A DNA stretch of 64,000 nucleotides from the NCBI GenBank assembly GCA_022885665.1, contig JAGQDJ010000031.1, forward strand, positions 124,001-188,000, in the 5' to 3' direction. The notes under the pieces were generated by a model. It saw only the letters and a program-made list of their open reading frames with translations, searched no databases and had not been told where the DNA came from. This document shows, in pieces, positions 31,501-44,818 of the stretch. Each line of letters starts with the position of its first letter. The first letter of the stretch is position 1. The DNA comes from Triops longicaudatus. Taxonomy: Eukaryota; Arthropoda; Branchiopoda; Notostraca; Triopsidae. The position numbers and the translations under genes were made by a program.

Positions 31501-33000
31501 GAGGGTCCTTTTCGTAGCTTGATTCAAAACTTGTAAGCTAGACGAAAAATCTTGTCATTATTGAAGGAAGAAAAAAAACACCGAGAAGAAAAAGCAGTAG
31601 CACAGTTATGATACAATCTCCGCCAAACCGCAAGAGTAACACCACCCGAGAGCTACCGCTCAACTAAGAAAGGAGCAAGAGGCTAATAGACAAGCAAGGT
31701 GGCTTAATTAACTCGGCTGTCATCCCAAATGGCCATGAATTACACCTAACCCGCGAGAAACTCGCACGGATATTACCATAAGAAACGCAACCCGCCACAT
31801 ATTAAACTACTTTGCCTTCTCGGCTACCTGTCTTGAACAAAAAGGACGCGCTATATACTCCCGTTCTAATTTTCTCTCCCTCTCTCTCTCTTTCTTACCG
31901 AGTCTTTTTATTTTCATAAAAGATTACAGCTTCTTGTTATAACTTTTTTCTTGTTTTAATAGAGATAGGGATCCCTTATAAAACTTCTTTTCTTCTCTTA
32001 TCCCTTTAGCTTTTTAATATATATCTGGACCTGAGGGACAATAACAGCTTCTTTGGCGCTCGCGAGGAACACTTGTGGGACTCCCAGTTTGAGTATACAG
32101 TAGCAACTACCAGCTTCGTTCACCTTTCAAGTAAGGAAAATACAATACTTCAGGAGGGTCTCTATATTTAACTGTTTCCTTGCAGGTTGCTCCTGAAGAA
32201 GGTAAGTGTTACTTCGTCAAGCAAAATAAACTAACCAGACCTAGAAATTGAGAACAAAACAGCAGACGATCGGCAATAGCCATGGAGTGTAAACTTTCCG
32301 CAAAACGAAAGAATCATTTTTCGTGGCGGTCATCAACTCTTCAACATAAAAAAAAAATCGATAAGGAATGCCATTGAGCTTTTCATTTTTGAAAAAAATA
32401 TTGAACATTTGTCCAAACGTTACGAAGTTTTGCAGGAAACTGAGATTAAGCGTAAATCTGTATAAAGCTCATCATTCTTAAGATTTATGAACGGTTAGAA
32501 ATTACGAAAGAGTAGTGAAAGCTAAAATTTTAACATGTATTAAATATTCCAAACTAATAATTTCAAAATATTAATTAATTATTTAATTTTATTATTTTTT
32601 ATCAAAAGCTTGAACATTTTTGTGCGAGATATTTTATATATTAAAATATTTGAAAATTTGAAAAAGTCAATAGTTAAAGCTTTCTGAAAAGCTGAAATTG
32701 TCAAAAGTCTGCGCAAACTTCCAAACAAAGTGATTCATTAAAAGTTGTGCTTTATGGCTCGCTGATCAGAGTAGTTCTCTTTAGGTCTCAAATTGGGGTG
32801 AAGGGGTGAAAGGGTTCTGTACCTAACTATATATACACTCATGCATAGTTAGAGACATTTCACGTGCTCACATACCAGCACGTTAGTACCCGATTCCTTG
32901 TTAGGAATCATACCCGAGTTTCCGACTTCTCGTTTGGAGGGAAACATATGTTTGTGAGTATGCGTGGGCAGGGGCAGTTTGAAATACCGAACCTTTGAAA
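31501..33000. other. Intergenic stretch with possible non-coding transcription start
   Basis: Includes a TAATTA-rich patch near 31705, a (TC)n run near 31880, and a TATA box followed by two splice-like junctions (described separately). No protein-coding frame of note. Confidence 0.4.
31977..32201 (+). promoter_or_regulatory. Possible promoter plus 5' non-coding exons of an unidentified transcript
   Basis: TATAAA at 31977-31982 is followed by a segment without ATG that runs to a donor CAA|GTAAGG at 32131. A pyrimidine-rich acceptor TTTCCTTGCAG ends at 32185, and a 16-nt block (32186..32201) ends at another strong donor GAAG|GTAAGT. This resembles non-coding exon, 55-nt intron, micro-exon. No downstream coding exons were found on this strand, so a lncRNA is possible, or coincidence. 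Confidence 0.2.
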
Positions 33001-36000
33001 AACTGGGCCATATGTCTCTTACTTATAAAGAGGGAGGTTTTACAGCTCCAATGGGCGGAGTTGCGGCCGGTGCCGTACCCCTTCGAAATCCAAAGCGTCC
33101 ACATATGCTACAATCCCTATTAAATTATTTCGCAAACTCGCTACGCTCCCAATGGCATGTCAAGTGATTTAGCAGGCGGGATAAAAATTAAATTGTGATT
33201 TACGCAACCGTGTGTTGCCAAAATACCAGCTCACTAGGTATGTTAAAGCCGCAAAAATAACTTGTACAAAAATTTAAGACGAAGAAAAGGAGGACTTGAT
33301 CTTGCCAGCTGGGCCAAGGGGGTCTTTTTACCGAGTAGCAGTGTGTAAAGTTCTATAATTAATCCCCGTGAAGTTACCGGTTAACTGGAACCAATATGCA
33401 TTGGTTCTGGATGGTGGATAAACCGGGGCGGCCCTGGAGCACATACTTTTCTAGCTTGTTGCACTCTTCCAGGGGACATCGTCCTCCCGAAAGAAAACGT
33501 TCTAAAATCAGACGCGGTTATAATAGCGCAACATCTCTAAGCATCCCTAAACATCGCTTTTAGTAAGAAAGGTTATCCCTACGGGACCCCTACTTAATAT
33601 CTTATGGCTTGCATTGTGACCTAACAAGAAGAGAACAACTTTGCAATTGAGCGGAAAATCTGTTATAGATTTGAAAAACCCTAACCCACCCTTGATACCG
33701 AAAGGAGGATTTAAGGGTGAGGGAGGGGAAATCCATCTTGGGCTTAAGCACGTGGAATGCGAGGGAATGCTGGGAGGTATCTGTTCTCATCTGTTGTGTA
33801 AGCGATGTAAAGCGGCGGCTCCGGTGGCTTCGGCGGCAGCTTTCATACTTGGAGAACAGAAAGAGAAATAGCATTATGGGAGGTCCGAAAGCTTCAACGA
33901 GTCGTTGTCTGTCTTTGTAATAGATGCCCACGGTCGCACAAGCCCCGTGCTCAAGCCGAACGTGTGTGCGGCTTTTTCGGGGAGTTGGAGAAGGGGATGT
34001 AAGGGATCCTAAAGTGTGTGTGTCTTAAAACCATAGCGAAACATAATAATGTCTATACCCCCGCCCTTGTCAGACTTAATTACCGTGAAAATTATGTATG
34101 TTTCTTTTTACTTTTGCGCCTTTTACTTCTGCCAGCTATGAAAACTCAATCACATGTGTTGGACCCTGTCACCCCCCTCCTCTTTTTATAGATCATTGTC
34201 TACATATACGTAAGCTATACGCTTTCTGAAAGGAGAACATGTGAATTGGGAGGTCAAGAAAGGGACATGGACCACCCGTAATACCCGTATAAGGAAACGT
34301 TATGAATGTATTTCTGGAAGATTAGAAGCGTGAAAGGATTTGGGCAATTCGAACAGTGACAGAAAATCGGTTAAAGATGTTGCAACCGTTGAAAGGGTAG
34401 GAGGAGCTTTGTAAGGTGGGAATATTCTCAATAGTTTGAAAGAGGAAGGGAACCTTAATGACGGGTAATGTGTCGAAGAGAGAAATAAGAACAAGAGGAA
34501 TGAGCGTTTTCTCGTAGCAGACGGTGTTTTGATTCATGATCCGTCAGGTAAGCCATGGATCACCCCGACAATGTGTTTTACCCGTAAGCCGATGCGTTTT
34601 CGCACAACAGCTGCTTGGGGTTATAGAAAATTGATTATAGAAAATGAGATATTTCGAAACACTTTGGTCCGTGTACATACTTGAGCCCAGTAAGCCTACG
34701 TCCCTTTCGTTGTAAGTTTCACTGCCAGAAAATTTGTTGAGTTTTTTTTTTTTATAGTGTACTAATGCTGTCACACTAGAGGTAAAAAATTTATATTTTC
34801 GTACATTTTATTAAGAAAACAGATTACAATAAATTTGTTTCGCCCGAAAAGAAGGCAAATAGGAAAACACTCTTGGGTAGCTTTAAGAACCAAAACATAA
34901 AAACATTCAGCTTTTTTTACGATTTCACGGTAATGGCTCCTAGTATTATAACTAAATCAGTTCCAGTTTAATTACTTCGAAGTTGAGGTGTAAATAAAGC
35001 GATTGGTATTCAAGAGGATTAAGAAAGAAGCCGAAAACTCAATATTTCCAGAACTAGTGCTCTGTAAACAAAAATGCGGATGTTATTGACACTTGAATTG
35101 ACCTTTGATTTAATGATGAGTTGTTAGTTGTAAAAGACGGTTCGGTAGAAAACTTGATTTACAGTTCTTCCAAACAAAATCTATTACATTTTGCGATTAG
35201 AAATCTGTGTCTGCTCACCGAATTGACGGATGAATTTGGCTTGACGGTGTAGTTGTGCGCATTGCTTAAAATCTTTTGACATTTCTTAGCGAACTTGCTG
35301 TTACAAATAAGCATTTGAGAATTGAACTCGTAAATCGAACTGCAGAAAAAGAGATTTAACGTCAACTGTTTTGAGAACTGGATTAGAAAATTAATGTGTC
35401 TTGGAAACCTACTTTCAGAAACGAAGTTTCCGTGTACGCTGTAAATTTGAAATTGATGAAACTAAAGAAATCTGAATGTAAACTTTTTCGAATTGTATTT
35501 CATTGATACTTTCTCTAACATTTGGGGAATTTCGAAAACAATAAAAAAAAACTGTTTGCACTTCGCAGGATTACGATTTTTCACGAATTTTGAAGATTAA
35601 CGTAATGTTTGAATTTGAACGGAAAATGTCAGAAATAAATTGAATTTTGCTCTATGTCCTTACTTTGTTGTGGTTACCTACGCGTGTAACACTTGTCATT
35701 CCTAACGCCCATTAAAATTTACCTATTGCCCTACAACAATTATATCTAGTAGAAGAAAAACTATTAATAACGAGCATAAAAATACAGTTCATACAGAGAG
35801 TCATTAATTACACAAAAACACCACAATAGCGATTATCCTCGATTATCGGTTAAACTTGTTGGTTTGATTTGAACCCTTCGTTGTCCGTCGCTCACTTCTT
35901 CGCAATCCTTCTGTTACTAACGTTAAGTTAGAATTGAGAATTACATTTATGTTATCTCATCAATGCAAAATTATCAAACTTATGACTATCTTTTGGCCGC

Positions 36001-39000
36001 TGAAAAGCTTTAATATTTTCATCAGTGATTTACATCGCTCAAGTTGTAAATGACGGCGTTAGGTTGTTAAAGCTCCGATAGATACTTAGACTCGAGAGGT
36101 TTTTAGAGCTTTTTAGTCTCTTGTGAAAGAAAATTGTACAAGGGAATCGTTTAGACAAAATGTTGAGTCCTTACGTTTTAAAGAATAACTCCAAACTGCT
36201 TTTATGTATTTTTATATATTTTCTCTACATAAATATTCTTATCAATGGCGTAAAAGCATCTGCAACTTGTACAGGTGACATTTGTACAAAATTATTTTCA
36301 AATTGAACTACATTTAAACTTGTAAGAAATGGCAACAAGCATTAGGTCACGCCTTTTTTTATTGTTCACCAGTATAGGCCGAGGCATGTTACTGGGTCTT
36401 CAGTTACATTTGGCTTAACTTAGCAGGATTACAAAATTTCAAGAGAAGGGGAAGGAATAAGAAAGGGTGGCGCGCCTGTGTTAAGAAAATAATCGAATAA
36501 GAGAAATTAAGGTATTAAATTAAAATTAGGTCTTTTATTTGCAAGTTTGATTTGTTACGGAAGGAGGACTTTCGGACACGTATTCTTGTACACAAATTTT
36601 CAAACAGTTAATTTCTGCAAGTAAGGATAGGTGAGCACTCTTTTAAAGTGTTTCCGTGTATAGTTTTCACTTGCTGGCTTGTGGCGTTTATATGTTAAAA
36701 ATATATAGGTTCCCGGGGCAGAAAGCTTAAGATTCTGAAAATGAAAGGAAAATTTTTGGTAATATTTTCTATTTCGGCTTCTAAAGAAATTTGTAGTGAA
36801 AATCAAGATAATGTATGATGGTATTCTGTGGATTGAAGCGTCTCCCTGTAGCTGGGCTCCCCAGTACGGTTTACTCTACAAACACATCTGTTGAATCTTA
36901 TACGGTTGTACGATAGTGTTTGTTTTAGTATATGTTTGTGAGAGGCAGTGAATTTTTGAATGCCATAAAGTAGTACATTCTTCAACAAGTAGGTGTTGTC
37001 CCTTTTCGCCCCGCTGCCACCAAAGAAAACCTCCTTAATAAACACTTTCAATACTGTTGGCAGAGAAAGGTAATCGGAATTTTTACAAGATATAGTTTTC
37101 GGAAGGAAAACTTATAAAAAGGTTACAAACTCTCAGCGAAGAAAAGTTGTTTTAGTCTTGAAAAAGAAGCCTAGTCATGGTGGTGCTCTGATTGCATGTT
37201 GGTCGGCCATTGTCCCGCTCCGGCTACCGTGGTATTTCCGGTCTCTAGTATTCAAAGAGTTTTGTCCTCTAACAAATGAACGAAACGAAAAAAATCAAGC
37301 TTTTGACTATCGCAGACAACTTTTGCAGTGATACTGTTAGGAATAGTTCATCTGAGAGAGTCTTAACTCTCTCTCTCTCTCGATCACTAGAGAAAAGAGG
37401 GAGAGATTTGGAGACCGGACAAGAAAACTTCTTCTTGTCTTTCTGTAATGAATTAAAAGCGGGAAAAACTTCCTTAAGCTACTTCAAACCCGCCCCCCTC
37501 CCCCCACCTAGTGGGCCTTTCCATCCAAAATGTAAAACCCTTGGCTCTCTAAAAAAAGGATTTGTCTTTTTTAAATGAATGAAAAAGTTTTCTCATTCAA
37601 GTTCCTTGCTTTTATTTTGGGCTCAGGCGAGTGAGATAAAGAATGATGCAGCGTATTTTCACATTCGAGAAAACTTTTTAAGACACTCCACAGGATATAC
37701 CTTCATAAAAAGGGTGAAAAAAAAAACACATCGGAGAGCAACCTTTGAAAAAATCGTTTTTCAAGTTTTGCCGTCGTCCAACCCATTGAAAACGGCGTCT
37801 TTTCTCAAAATTTTCAGCTTTCGTTCAAAAATAAGAAGGGGGTTAAGAACTCAAAGAGGGTTAACGGCAGAAAAGGCGTGAATTAGCGGCTAAAAAGTCA
37901 TAAATCCTAGTAAAAGGGGTAGGGAGTTATAGTGTGTCGTAATTTAATGAAGATCCCGTCGCTGTATGATTAAGTCAGGTATAAGGTAACGTAGGAACGG
38001 AAGCTTCTTGTTAGAGTGGAAACTCATCTCGACCAAAGATATACATTATAGCCCTCTTAAAAACCTCCCTCTCCCATTCTCCTTTTAGTCATTAAGCCCC
38101 CCACTCATCCTCCCTTGGCTATGGCCTTTCTGTCGGAGACCTTCTGTCTCTTTCTATTTTTTGGTGTAATTCATAAAAAGCGGTTAGCAAAGGTGGACCA
38201 GGTGCTGTATGTTTCAAATCTCTCCTCCCCCATCGACATACTATGAGCGCGTTCGTTTAGTTGAAAGCCAGCAAAGTAGTTTGTGGGTTGTAGGGAGACA
38301 CCTAAAGTGTTGGGGTAGTAACATAGGCTTGTACTACCTATTAGCGGGAAGCGAGAATTGTTAACCCCTCCTTTTTAATTCCGGTTCTCATTTTTCATAG
38401 CTGCACTGATCCAAATCATTGGCTGGAGACATGGCTCGTCCTGTCGCTATGAATAGGGTGCAGTTTTTCGGGTTTAGTTTTTCTTTTCAACTTTCGAATA
38501 TTGTAAAGTCGACTAAATTTAAATACCTTAATTAATCAAGTAGGAAAATTTTGAAGATTATGGAAAGTAATGGAATAAATCAATTAAAGATTTTTTTATA
38601 TATATTTGAATCTAGGAGCAACGTTAACCATTTTTTTTAATATAGTCGGCAAAGGCTTGATTCTAGAAGTCTTAAGCAGTTCAGATTTTTTTTAATAGAG
38701 ATGTATAATATATACGTGTAATTTGTTTATACAATCGAAAATTCTGAAGTGCAATTGACTCGAACCAGTCAACAATAAAAATTTTGGTTTTAAGTTTTTC
38801 TATACCTGTGAAATTGCAAAACTAACAAGGCTTAACTTTCGAACTCTAAAGTCAATTAAATGTGTTCAAAGGAAGTTAGAAGATCCAAGCTTACGTGCAA
38901 AAAAGGTAACAATTTCTCAAGAAAATCACAGACCACAGAAAAATTTCGTAGTTCATTTTTAAGGGAATTTTTAATTGTATTGTGACAGGGTGCAAACAGT

Positions 39001-39290
39001 AGGAATCTCTATATATATGTAACATCACCTCACCGGCTAAAAATTTGGAACCCGAACAGAATTTCACACTTTGCAGAGAGTTACAGTTGAAAATTGCTTC
39101 GAGAATCTAGTCAGATATTCTGTAGTGGCTTGCTGGATTGGGGTGCAACAGAAGCAGAACAGGGGGTGAAAGATAAGGTAGCATTGCTTAAATATGAAAA
39201 GGTAAATCTTCACTAACGAGGGACAGAGGCGGCAGAAAAGAAATGGAACAAACGCGGGATGAAGTTTACGTAATTGCTGCGAGTGTTGTC
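33001..39290. other. Gene-poor interval downstream of the paired gene
   Basis: About 6.3 kb without recognisable coding sequence, RNA gene or transposon. Short GC-richer islands occur near 33040 and 33810. A (CT)n run lies at 37367-37380. Open frames of 60-110 codons here have no recognisable content. Confidence 0.5.
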
Positions 39291-39296
39291 TTTATT
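39291..39296 (-). terminator. Possible poly(A) signal of the paired-like gene
   Basis: Minus-strand AATAAA about 440 bp past the stop codon of the Pax3/7 gene, in a suitable position for its 3' end. Confidence 0.35.
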
Positions 39297-39737
39297 TCGT
39301 TTTGAAATCTTTACTAGAACATCACTGGGTGGTACGGTGAAGAGAAAACGGGTTCTCATTTGCCTTCACTACGGGTTCGGTTTCTCATAAAACCACTTTT
39401 TTAGAATTGTTGCAAAATGGGACGAAAAGCAAATGAAGGAAAGGTGATGGGTTTATGCTGTTTTACTGACCAATAATTAAATCTCTTCCAAGAGAACAGT
39501 TCTTCCGATGTCTGAGGATGCTAAAATGGAAGATGTCTTCACATTTCTTCGAGAACTTTCTCGGATGATAAGGTGAACGGTTTTCCGAACAAATCAAAAC
39601 ACAAAAACTTGGCAGTTATGAGCCCACAAAAAACACTTTCTTCGTTGTCCAAGAGATCAAAATTTTCTTTTAGGATAAAGCGCTGGTTGCTATATACGAG
39701 CACATTTCTTTCTTTAAGTTTGTTTTGGTCAAGGGGT

Positions 39738-42700
39738 TTAGTACCAGCCATACATGCCAGTGAAGGCAGGATGAGAACGTCCAGCTGCGGCGGCGGCAGC
39801 AATACCAGCTGGAGACACGAAAGTACTGCCTGCTGCGAAGGCACTGCCCGGAGTTGTGGTGGCAGTGGTGGCCATATTGTTGGTCGGACTGGGAGCAGTA
39901 GCACCAGTACCAGCACTCAAGGAACTGTTTCCGCCGGCTCCGCTACGGCCTAAGTTCATCGAGCTCCAACTCTCATCAGAATGCGTGGAAGTGTACGTAG
40001 CGGGCGCCATTACACCTGTTACCTATTAAGGAAAGCCATATTTCAATCCAGTGTACATTTTCGATGCGTTCTGTCGAACTTTCCGATTTTCGGACTTGTC
40101 GGTTCAGGTTCTCAGACAAGGCAAAGGAAAGCGTTCTTACCTGGGCGTGGTGATGCGCATGGTGCGAAGGATAGGCCGATCCGTTGGCTAGTACTTGAAA
40201 ACCAGTACCAGTCACGCTGCCCGAAGAGGAGGATACAATTGTATTGCGCGGGTCCATAGAAGACAAGCCGTTGACCAAAGCAGCCGAAGAGGACGGGGAG
40301 GAACTATGCGAGGGTTGCATCGGGGTAGTGGTATTACCCGAGCTAGGGGGTGTAGATAGTTGATGCGCAGACGAGTAAAGCGAACTTGCGTCTGAAACGA
40401 TGTGAAGGAATAAGAACATAAATCATTGTGAAATTTTAAAACTTACAAAGTTGCGATGAAACAATTCTCAAATTTAGATAATTACGCAAGAAATTTAGTC
40501 AAAGAATTTTTTTTTGTGGAAGAATATAAAAAGAAACATTTAGTTCGTATAAAAGATAAATACTTATTCTAAAAAAAATACAGTTATATGCTTTAGCCAA
40601 CACTGGTAAATAAGGAAAAGTATTCCAAAAAAGTCACAATTTGGAATTTCATAATAGCAAAAATAACTAAATGTAACGCTGAAGGTGTCTTTTTGTTCTA
40701 GATATAAGCCTTGCGTAATGCACAAAAAATCAGAATGTAAGCAACAGTAGAGTTTAAAGAAGCTTAAAGGTGCACAGGAAATAGAACTTGTGTAAGGAAA
40801 ACTTGAAGCTTACCGGAATGGATGGCGCCATAATGTTCGGATTGGTGGTGCGAATGGTGGTGATGGGCGGCTAGACCGGCGTGTCCGGCAGCGTGTAAAG
40901 GTTGGAGGCTGGTTTGGTGATGGGAGAGAGCGGTTTGGTGAGCTCCGATGCTTTGGTGATGGTGATGATGAGCAGCGGCTGCGTGATGGGCCGCCAATCC
41001 TTGCGGGAGTCCATACGCGGCCGTAGCGGCAGCAGCCGAAGCCGCCGCAGCAGAGGGATGACTGAAAGGCACGCCCATGGACAAGCTTTGTAGCGCGACG
41101 TTGACGGCGGCCGAGTTGCTGTAGCCGGTCGTGGTCGACGTGAGTTGTTTGCGCAGACGGGCGCGTCGGTTGCTAAACCACACTTGGATGCGCGCTTCTG
41201 TCAGTTTGGTTCGCTGGGCCAGTTCCTCCCGCGTGTAGATATCCGGGTACTGGGTTCGTTCAAAGGCTTTTTCCAGTTCGTCTAACTGATGGGCTGAGAA
41301 AGTAGTCCGGTTCCGCCGCTGCTTGCGTTTCAACGGAATACCGGGCTCGGATTCGCAATCGGACGCATCGCTGTTACTTCCTTTAGCTCCTATTGACATG
41401 TTTCAAAAGAATTTAATTAAATATATGTGCGACTGAACCTGCGCATCGTTACGTAAAAGCTTCTTTTCCTTGTTAACAGACATGATATTCTGTTAAGCCG
41501 TTTCTTTTATTCCTTGCTGTTGTAGGCAAAGTAATCTATATTTACGGGTTGATTTATTAGACGGTTGCCAAAGAAGCTTTGCATGTGACAATTGTATTGC
41601 ATTATTCCTTATTCTCTCAGACATGCTAATTTTGAACAAAAACGATTGTTGCCTATCGTGCAGCTGCGTTTGTTGCAGTTATGCAAGGAAACTACTTTGC
41701 ATGGGATAAAAACTGTGCCGGTTTGCGTAACAGAACTTAATAACAGTCCGAGGTTGTCCTTTCTTGATTAAGATTCTCCTTCTGGAGAGTCAGCACAATT
41801 CTATTGCGTGACAACCCAGTGTGGAACTACGTATCCTATCCTTGCTAAGCTTTAGATTTTGAAGATTTACAATCCATTATTACACGTGCCTGAAGTACTT
41901 TTACTTGGCAAAGTGGCCTACTGTTCATATTGTAATGACACAACTCATCCATATCCTATTGCCTTTTCACCGGTACAGACTTTAACGTCCCCCACCCACT
42001 CAGCCCGTGAAGGTGACAGCTGAAATCCTTTAAATGCGTTCTTTTCCATGTAAATCTCCTATAAGTTTATAATAAATTTCCAGATACTTTAGGGAAGTAA
42101 AGACTCAAAAAAGTAATTAGCAAAAACAAAAATGTCAGAGAACTTCTACACCAAAACTCTCAGCTTCGAGCACGCGTTCTTTTCGTAAACCTCCCCTTTG
42201 TTTGTTTGCTTACTTTATATCTTAGACTCTTATGTAAAGGGGATCCCAAGTGGCTTTTGTGTTGACCGTCGTCGTTTAGATGATCAAGGAAACCCTCTCC
42301 GCGCTTTTGTCAGTGCATCTTTTTAAGTATCCCCCATGTATATGAACTCGCTCTAAATTGTGTGTTGAGCTAGGAGCGCTCCGAACTCCTGCTTGGACGG
42401 CTTTCGGTGTGTGAACAAAAGGGGAGAACGGAACTCCCTCGTCAACCACCGCAGGAAAACTGCTGGAAGTAGCTAAAAGCCGGCTTTAACACCTGTGTCG
42501 TGTGTAGTGTTGCTCGATCATGAAAAGTTTTACAAAAGCGCCGACGCCCCGCCGCTTGAAATTTGAACCCCCCTTCTCTTTTTTTGGCCCTCCCCATGAG
42601 TCCTAAAAACACCACATCACACTTTTTTTTATCCCGTTTTCTAGGGTTACTGGCCGGTTCGTAAAAAAATCGAAAGCAAATGAGAACCTTTTTTTTTCCC

Positions 42701-44818
42701 TTTTTCTTCCTAAAAAGGTATCCCGCACTCATTGAGAGAACCTGAAATGATTTTTAGAACCCTGGTGCTCTCCTCCCACCCCCTTTTCCCAAGGAAAATG
42801 CTATACTGTACTACTTTGGGGAAGGTTTCTCTATAATTTAACGTGAGAATGCACGTTATTACGCATGTTAAAAAATGCGTACAATATAAGGAGTATCTTA
42901 AACAAAAAAGGGTATTAGCTTTAGCAAGCTCAGCTCTGCTCATGTGAATTCATGACGGCTTGTTTAAAAGGGGGGGAATTCAGAAAAGTTGACGGGTTCA
43001 AAAACGTGCACCAGGAAAAATTGTCGCCCGTTATGTGTAGGAATGTGTCCCCTGGAATAATCTTACACAAATAAAAAGAACGAGGACAAGACCGTGCCAA
43101 TCATATGCTACTAATGAAAAGTCCGTGTAAACTTGCGCTGGGGTAAGACGGTAGAGGCGTATCTGTTACAGTTTATGTGAACGAAAGGTAATATTGCATG
43201 GAAAAAGTAATTTTGCTGCCGGTGAACGGCTGGGTTTTCCAGTTGAAAGAAATCAGACACGGGAACATATGTGTACCAATTTTAGTGGACAGTAATGGAT
43301 TACGTAACGTGAAACGGAACTTACCGTGACTTTTATCGTCGTCGTCTTTGCCGCGCAGGAGGCGGGAGATTGCGCTAACAGACGGGGCCGTCGAACGATC
43401 GCAAACGCCGTCCTTAATTAACCTTTTGGGGAGAAAAATATGTTTTAGTGATTATGTCAGGCTCGGTCTTTAAAATGCAATAAGAGTCAGGGATTGTTTT
43501 CAGTAAAAGGGACGAAAGGCGAATATTAAGGTAGGGTGAGAAAGAAGGGTAGAAAATAGATGAGAGTGGAAGCGAAAGTAGACAAGTTTCGGTGGTTTTT
43601 ACCTGTCGCGGATTTCCCATGAAAAGATGGAAGGGTTTTCTCGTTTGTAGTCCTCGACTTTGCGTTCAACTTCTGGAGTGGCAAGTTTGGGCTTGGAGCC
43701 TCCGATAACTCCAGCGCGGATGGATCCAGTTTCCTGGTACCGGTTGAGGATCTTGGAGACACAGCCATGGGACACCCTCAATTGCCGCGAAATGACACAG
43801 GGACGGACTCCGGCCGCGGCCAGTTCCACAATTTTGAGACGAATATGGTTTGGCAAAGGGCGACCATTAATGAAGACGCCACCCAGTTGGTTGACTCGAC
43901 CCTGGCCTGTAACACATTTGTAAAACTCTCAATTTTACATTTTCTTAAGAGGGGGCATCACCGCCGAACTTAACCCCCATATGGGAATGGTTTGCTTTCT
44001 TAAAGAGGGACGACTATTTGAGAATGAATTGGTCTTTCCTCAGCTTGTCTTAAGTCTTTATAGCAAAGGGTTCTTTAGTATAAGGGTTGAAAAACTGACA
44101 GTTTTCTTTTGGGATGCATCTAATTTATTTATTATTAGCACTAAAAAACGATCTTAAGTAAAAGATTCAATTGACTTTCTAGGCAAACTTTTGGACAGAG
44201 ATTATGAAAGGAAAATACATTGTTATGATTAGCCTTCGCGGAAATAGACTTTGGGGACAATAACCCTATACAAATTACGTCAACTTACTAGTTTATTGAT
44301 GCTTAATGGTTTATTTCCTTAGGATTTATTATTTATAAGATTACTATATTTCATGTTAATAATATTCCCGAAAGCTTATCTGCAGTTTATAATCACATAA
44401 GTTCAGTTGTTACCATAAGTTATGGCTGAATTATCATATATCTTAAAAGTACTGTAATAATTCGCGTGTCGTAATTTTGTAAGTTTCAGTTAGCTATTTT
44501 TAGAAGTTTTATCCCGAAACGATACTTGGTTCAGTTGACGTGCGCTTTCTCTGTGTAATTTTCATTTATTTGTTATGTTATTCTTTATGGCTGATTGCAC
44601 AATTTTGTTATGAATTTAGTTTCATAAAGGATCACAGACTTTCAAATGTAAGTTCTGCGTTGTAGTATTGTAGTATTTGTTCAATGGTTATGTATTATAT
44701 CAGGTTAAGATTAATTGGGTATGTTTAGTAGTGATTACAAATGAAAGTTTAGATATATACCTTGGAAAGGATATCCGGCAAAACATGGTCGCATCATTCC
44801 TAAACCAGTAACGGTCAT
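39738..44818 (-). CDS. prd: Paired-like Pax3/7 transcription factor (paired domain + homeodomain)
   Basis: Nuclear DNA-binding regulator of segmentation or neural patterning. Six coding exons: 44818..44761, 43906..43603, 43422..43325, 41389..40814, 40391..40141 and 40022..39738, 523 residues, all phases closing. The 58-nt first exon (MTVTGLGMMRPCFAGYPFQ) was found upstream by phase and by likeness to Paired N-termini. Paired domain about 20-148: GQGRVNQLGGVFINGRPLPN, CVISRQLRVSHGCVSKIL, GSKPKLATPEVE, FSWEIRDRL, VCDRSTAPSVSAISRLLRG. Acidic DDDDKSHG linker, then DCESEPGIPLKRKQRR and a homeodomain (about 177-236) ending WFSNRRARLRKQ with Ser at position 50, the Prd class. The tail is Ala- and His-rich. 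No octapeptide (HSIDGILG-like) is visible. VCDRSTAPSVSAISR and the MTVT start favour paired over gooseberry, from remembered fly sequences. Confidence 0.92.
41390..43324 (-). other. Long third intron of the paired-like gene
   Basis: 1935 bp between the exon ending the paired domain and the homeodomain exon, both joining in phase 1. I looked for a small phase-matched exon encoding an octapeptide and found none. The rest is AT-rich; no other feature recognised. Confidence 0.6.

Noticed and set aside
39573..41093. Plus-strand open frames within the paired-like gene (39573..39953, 39981..40259, 40902..41093)
   Set aside because: They are antisense shadows of real minus-strand exons, whose GC-rich, repetitive codons suppress stops.
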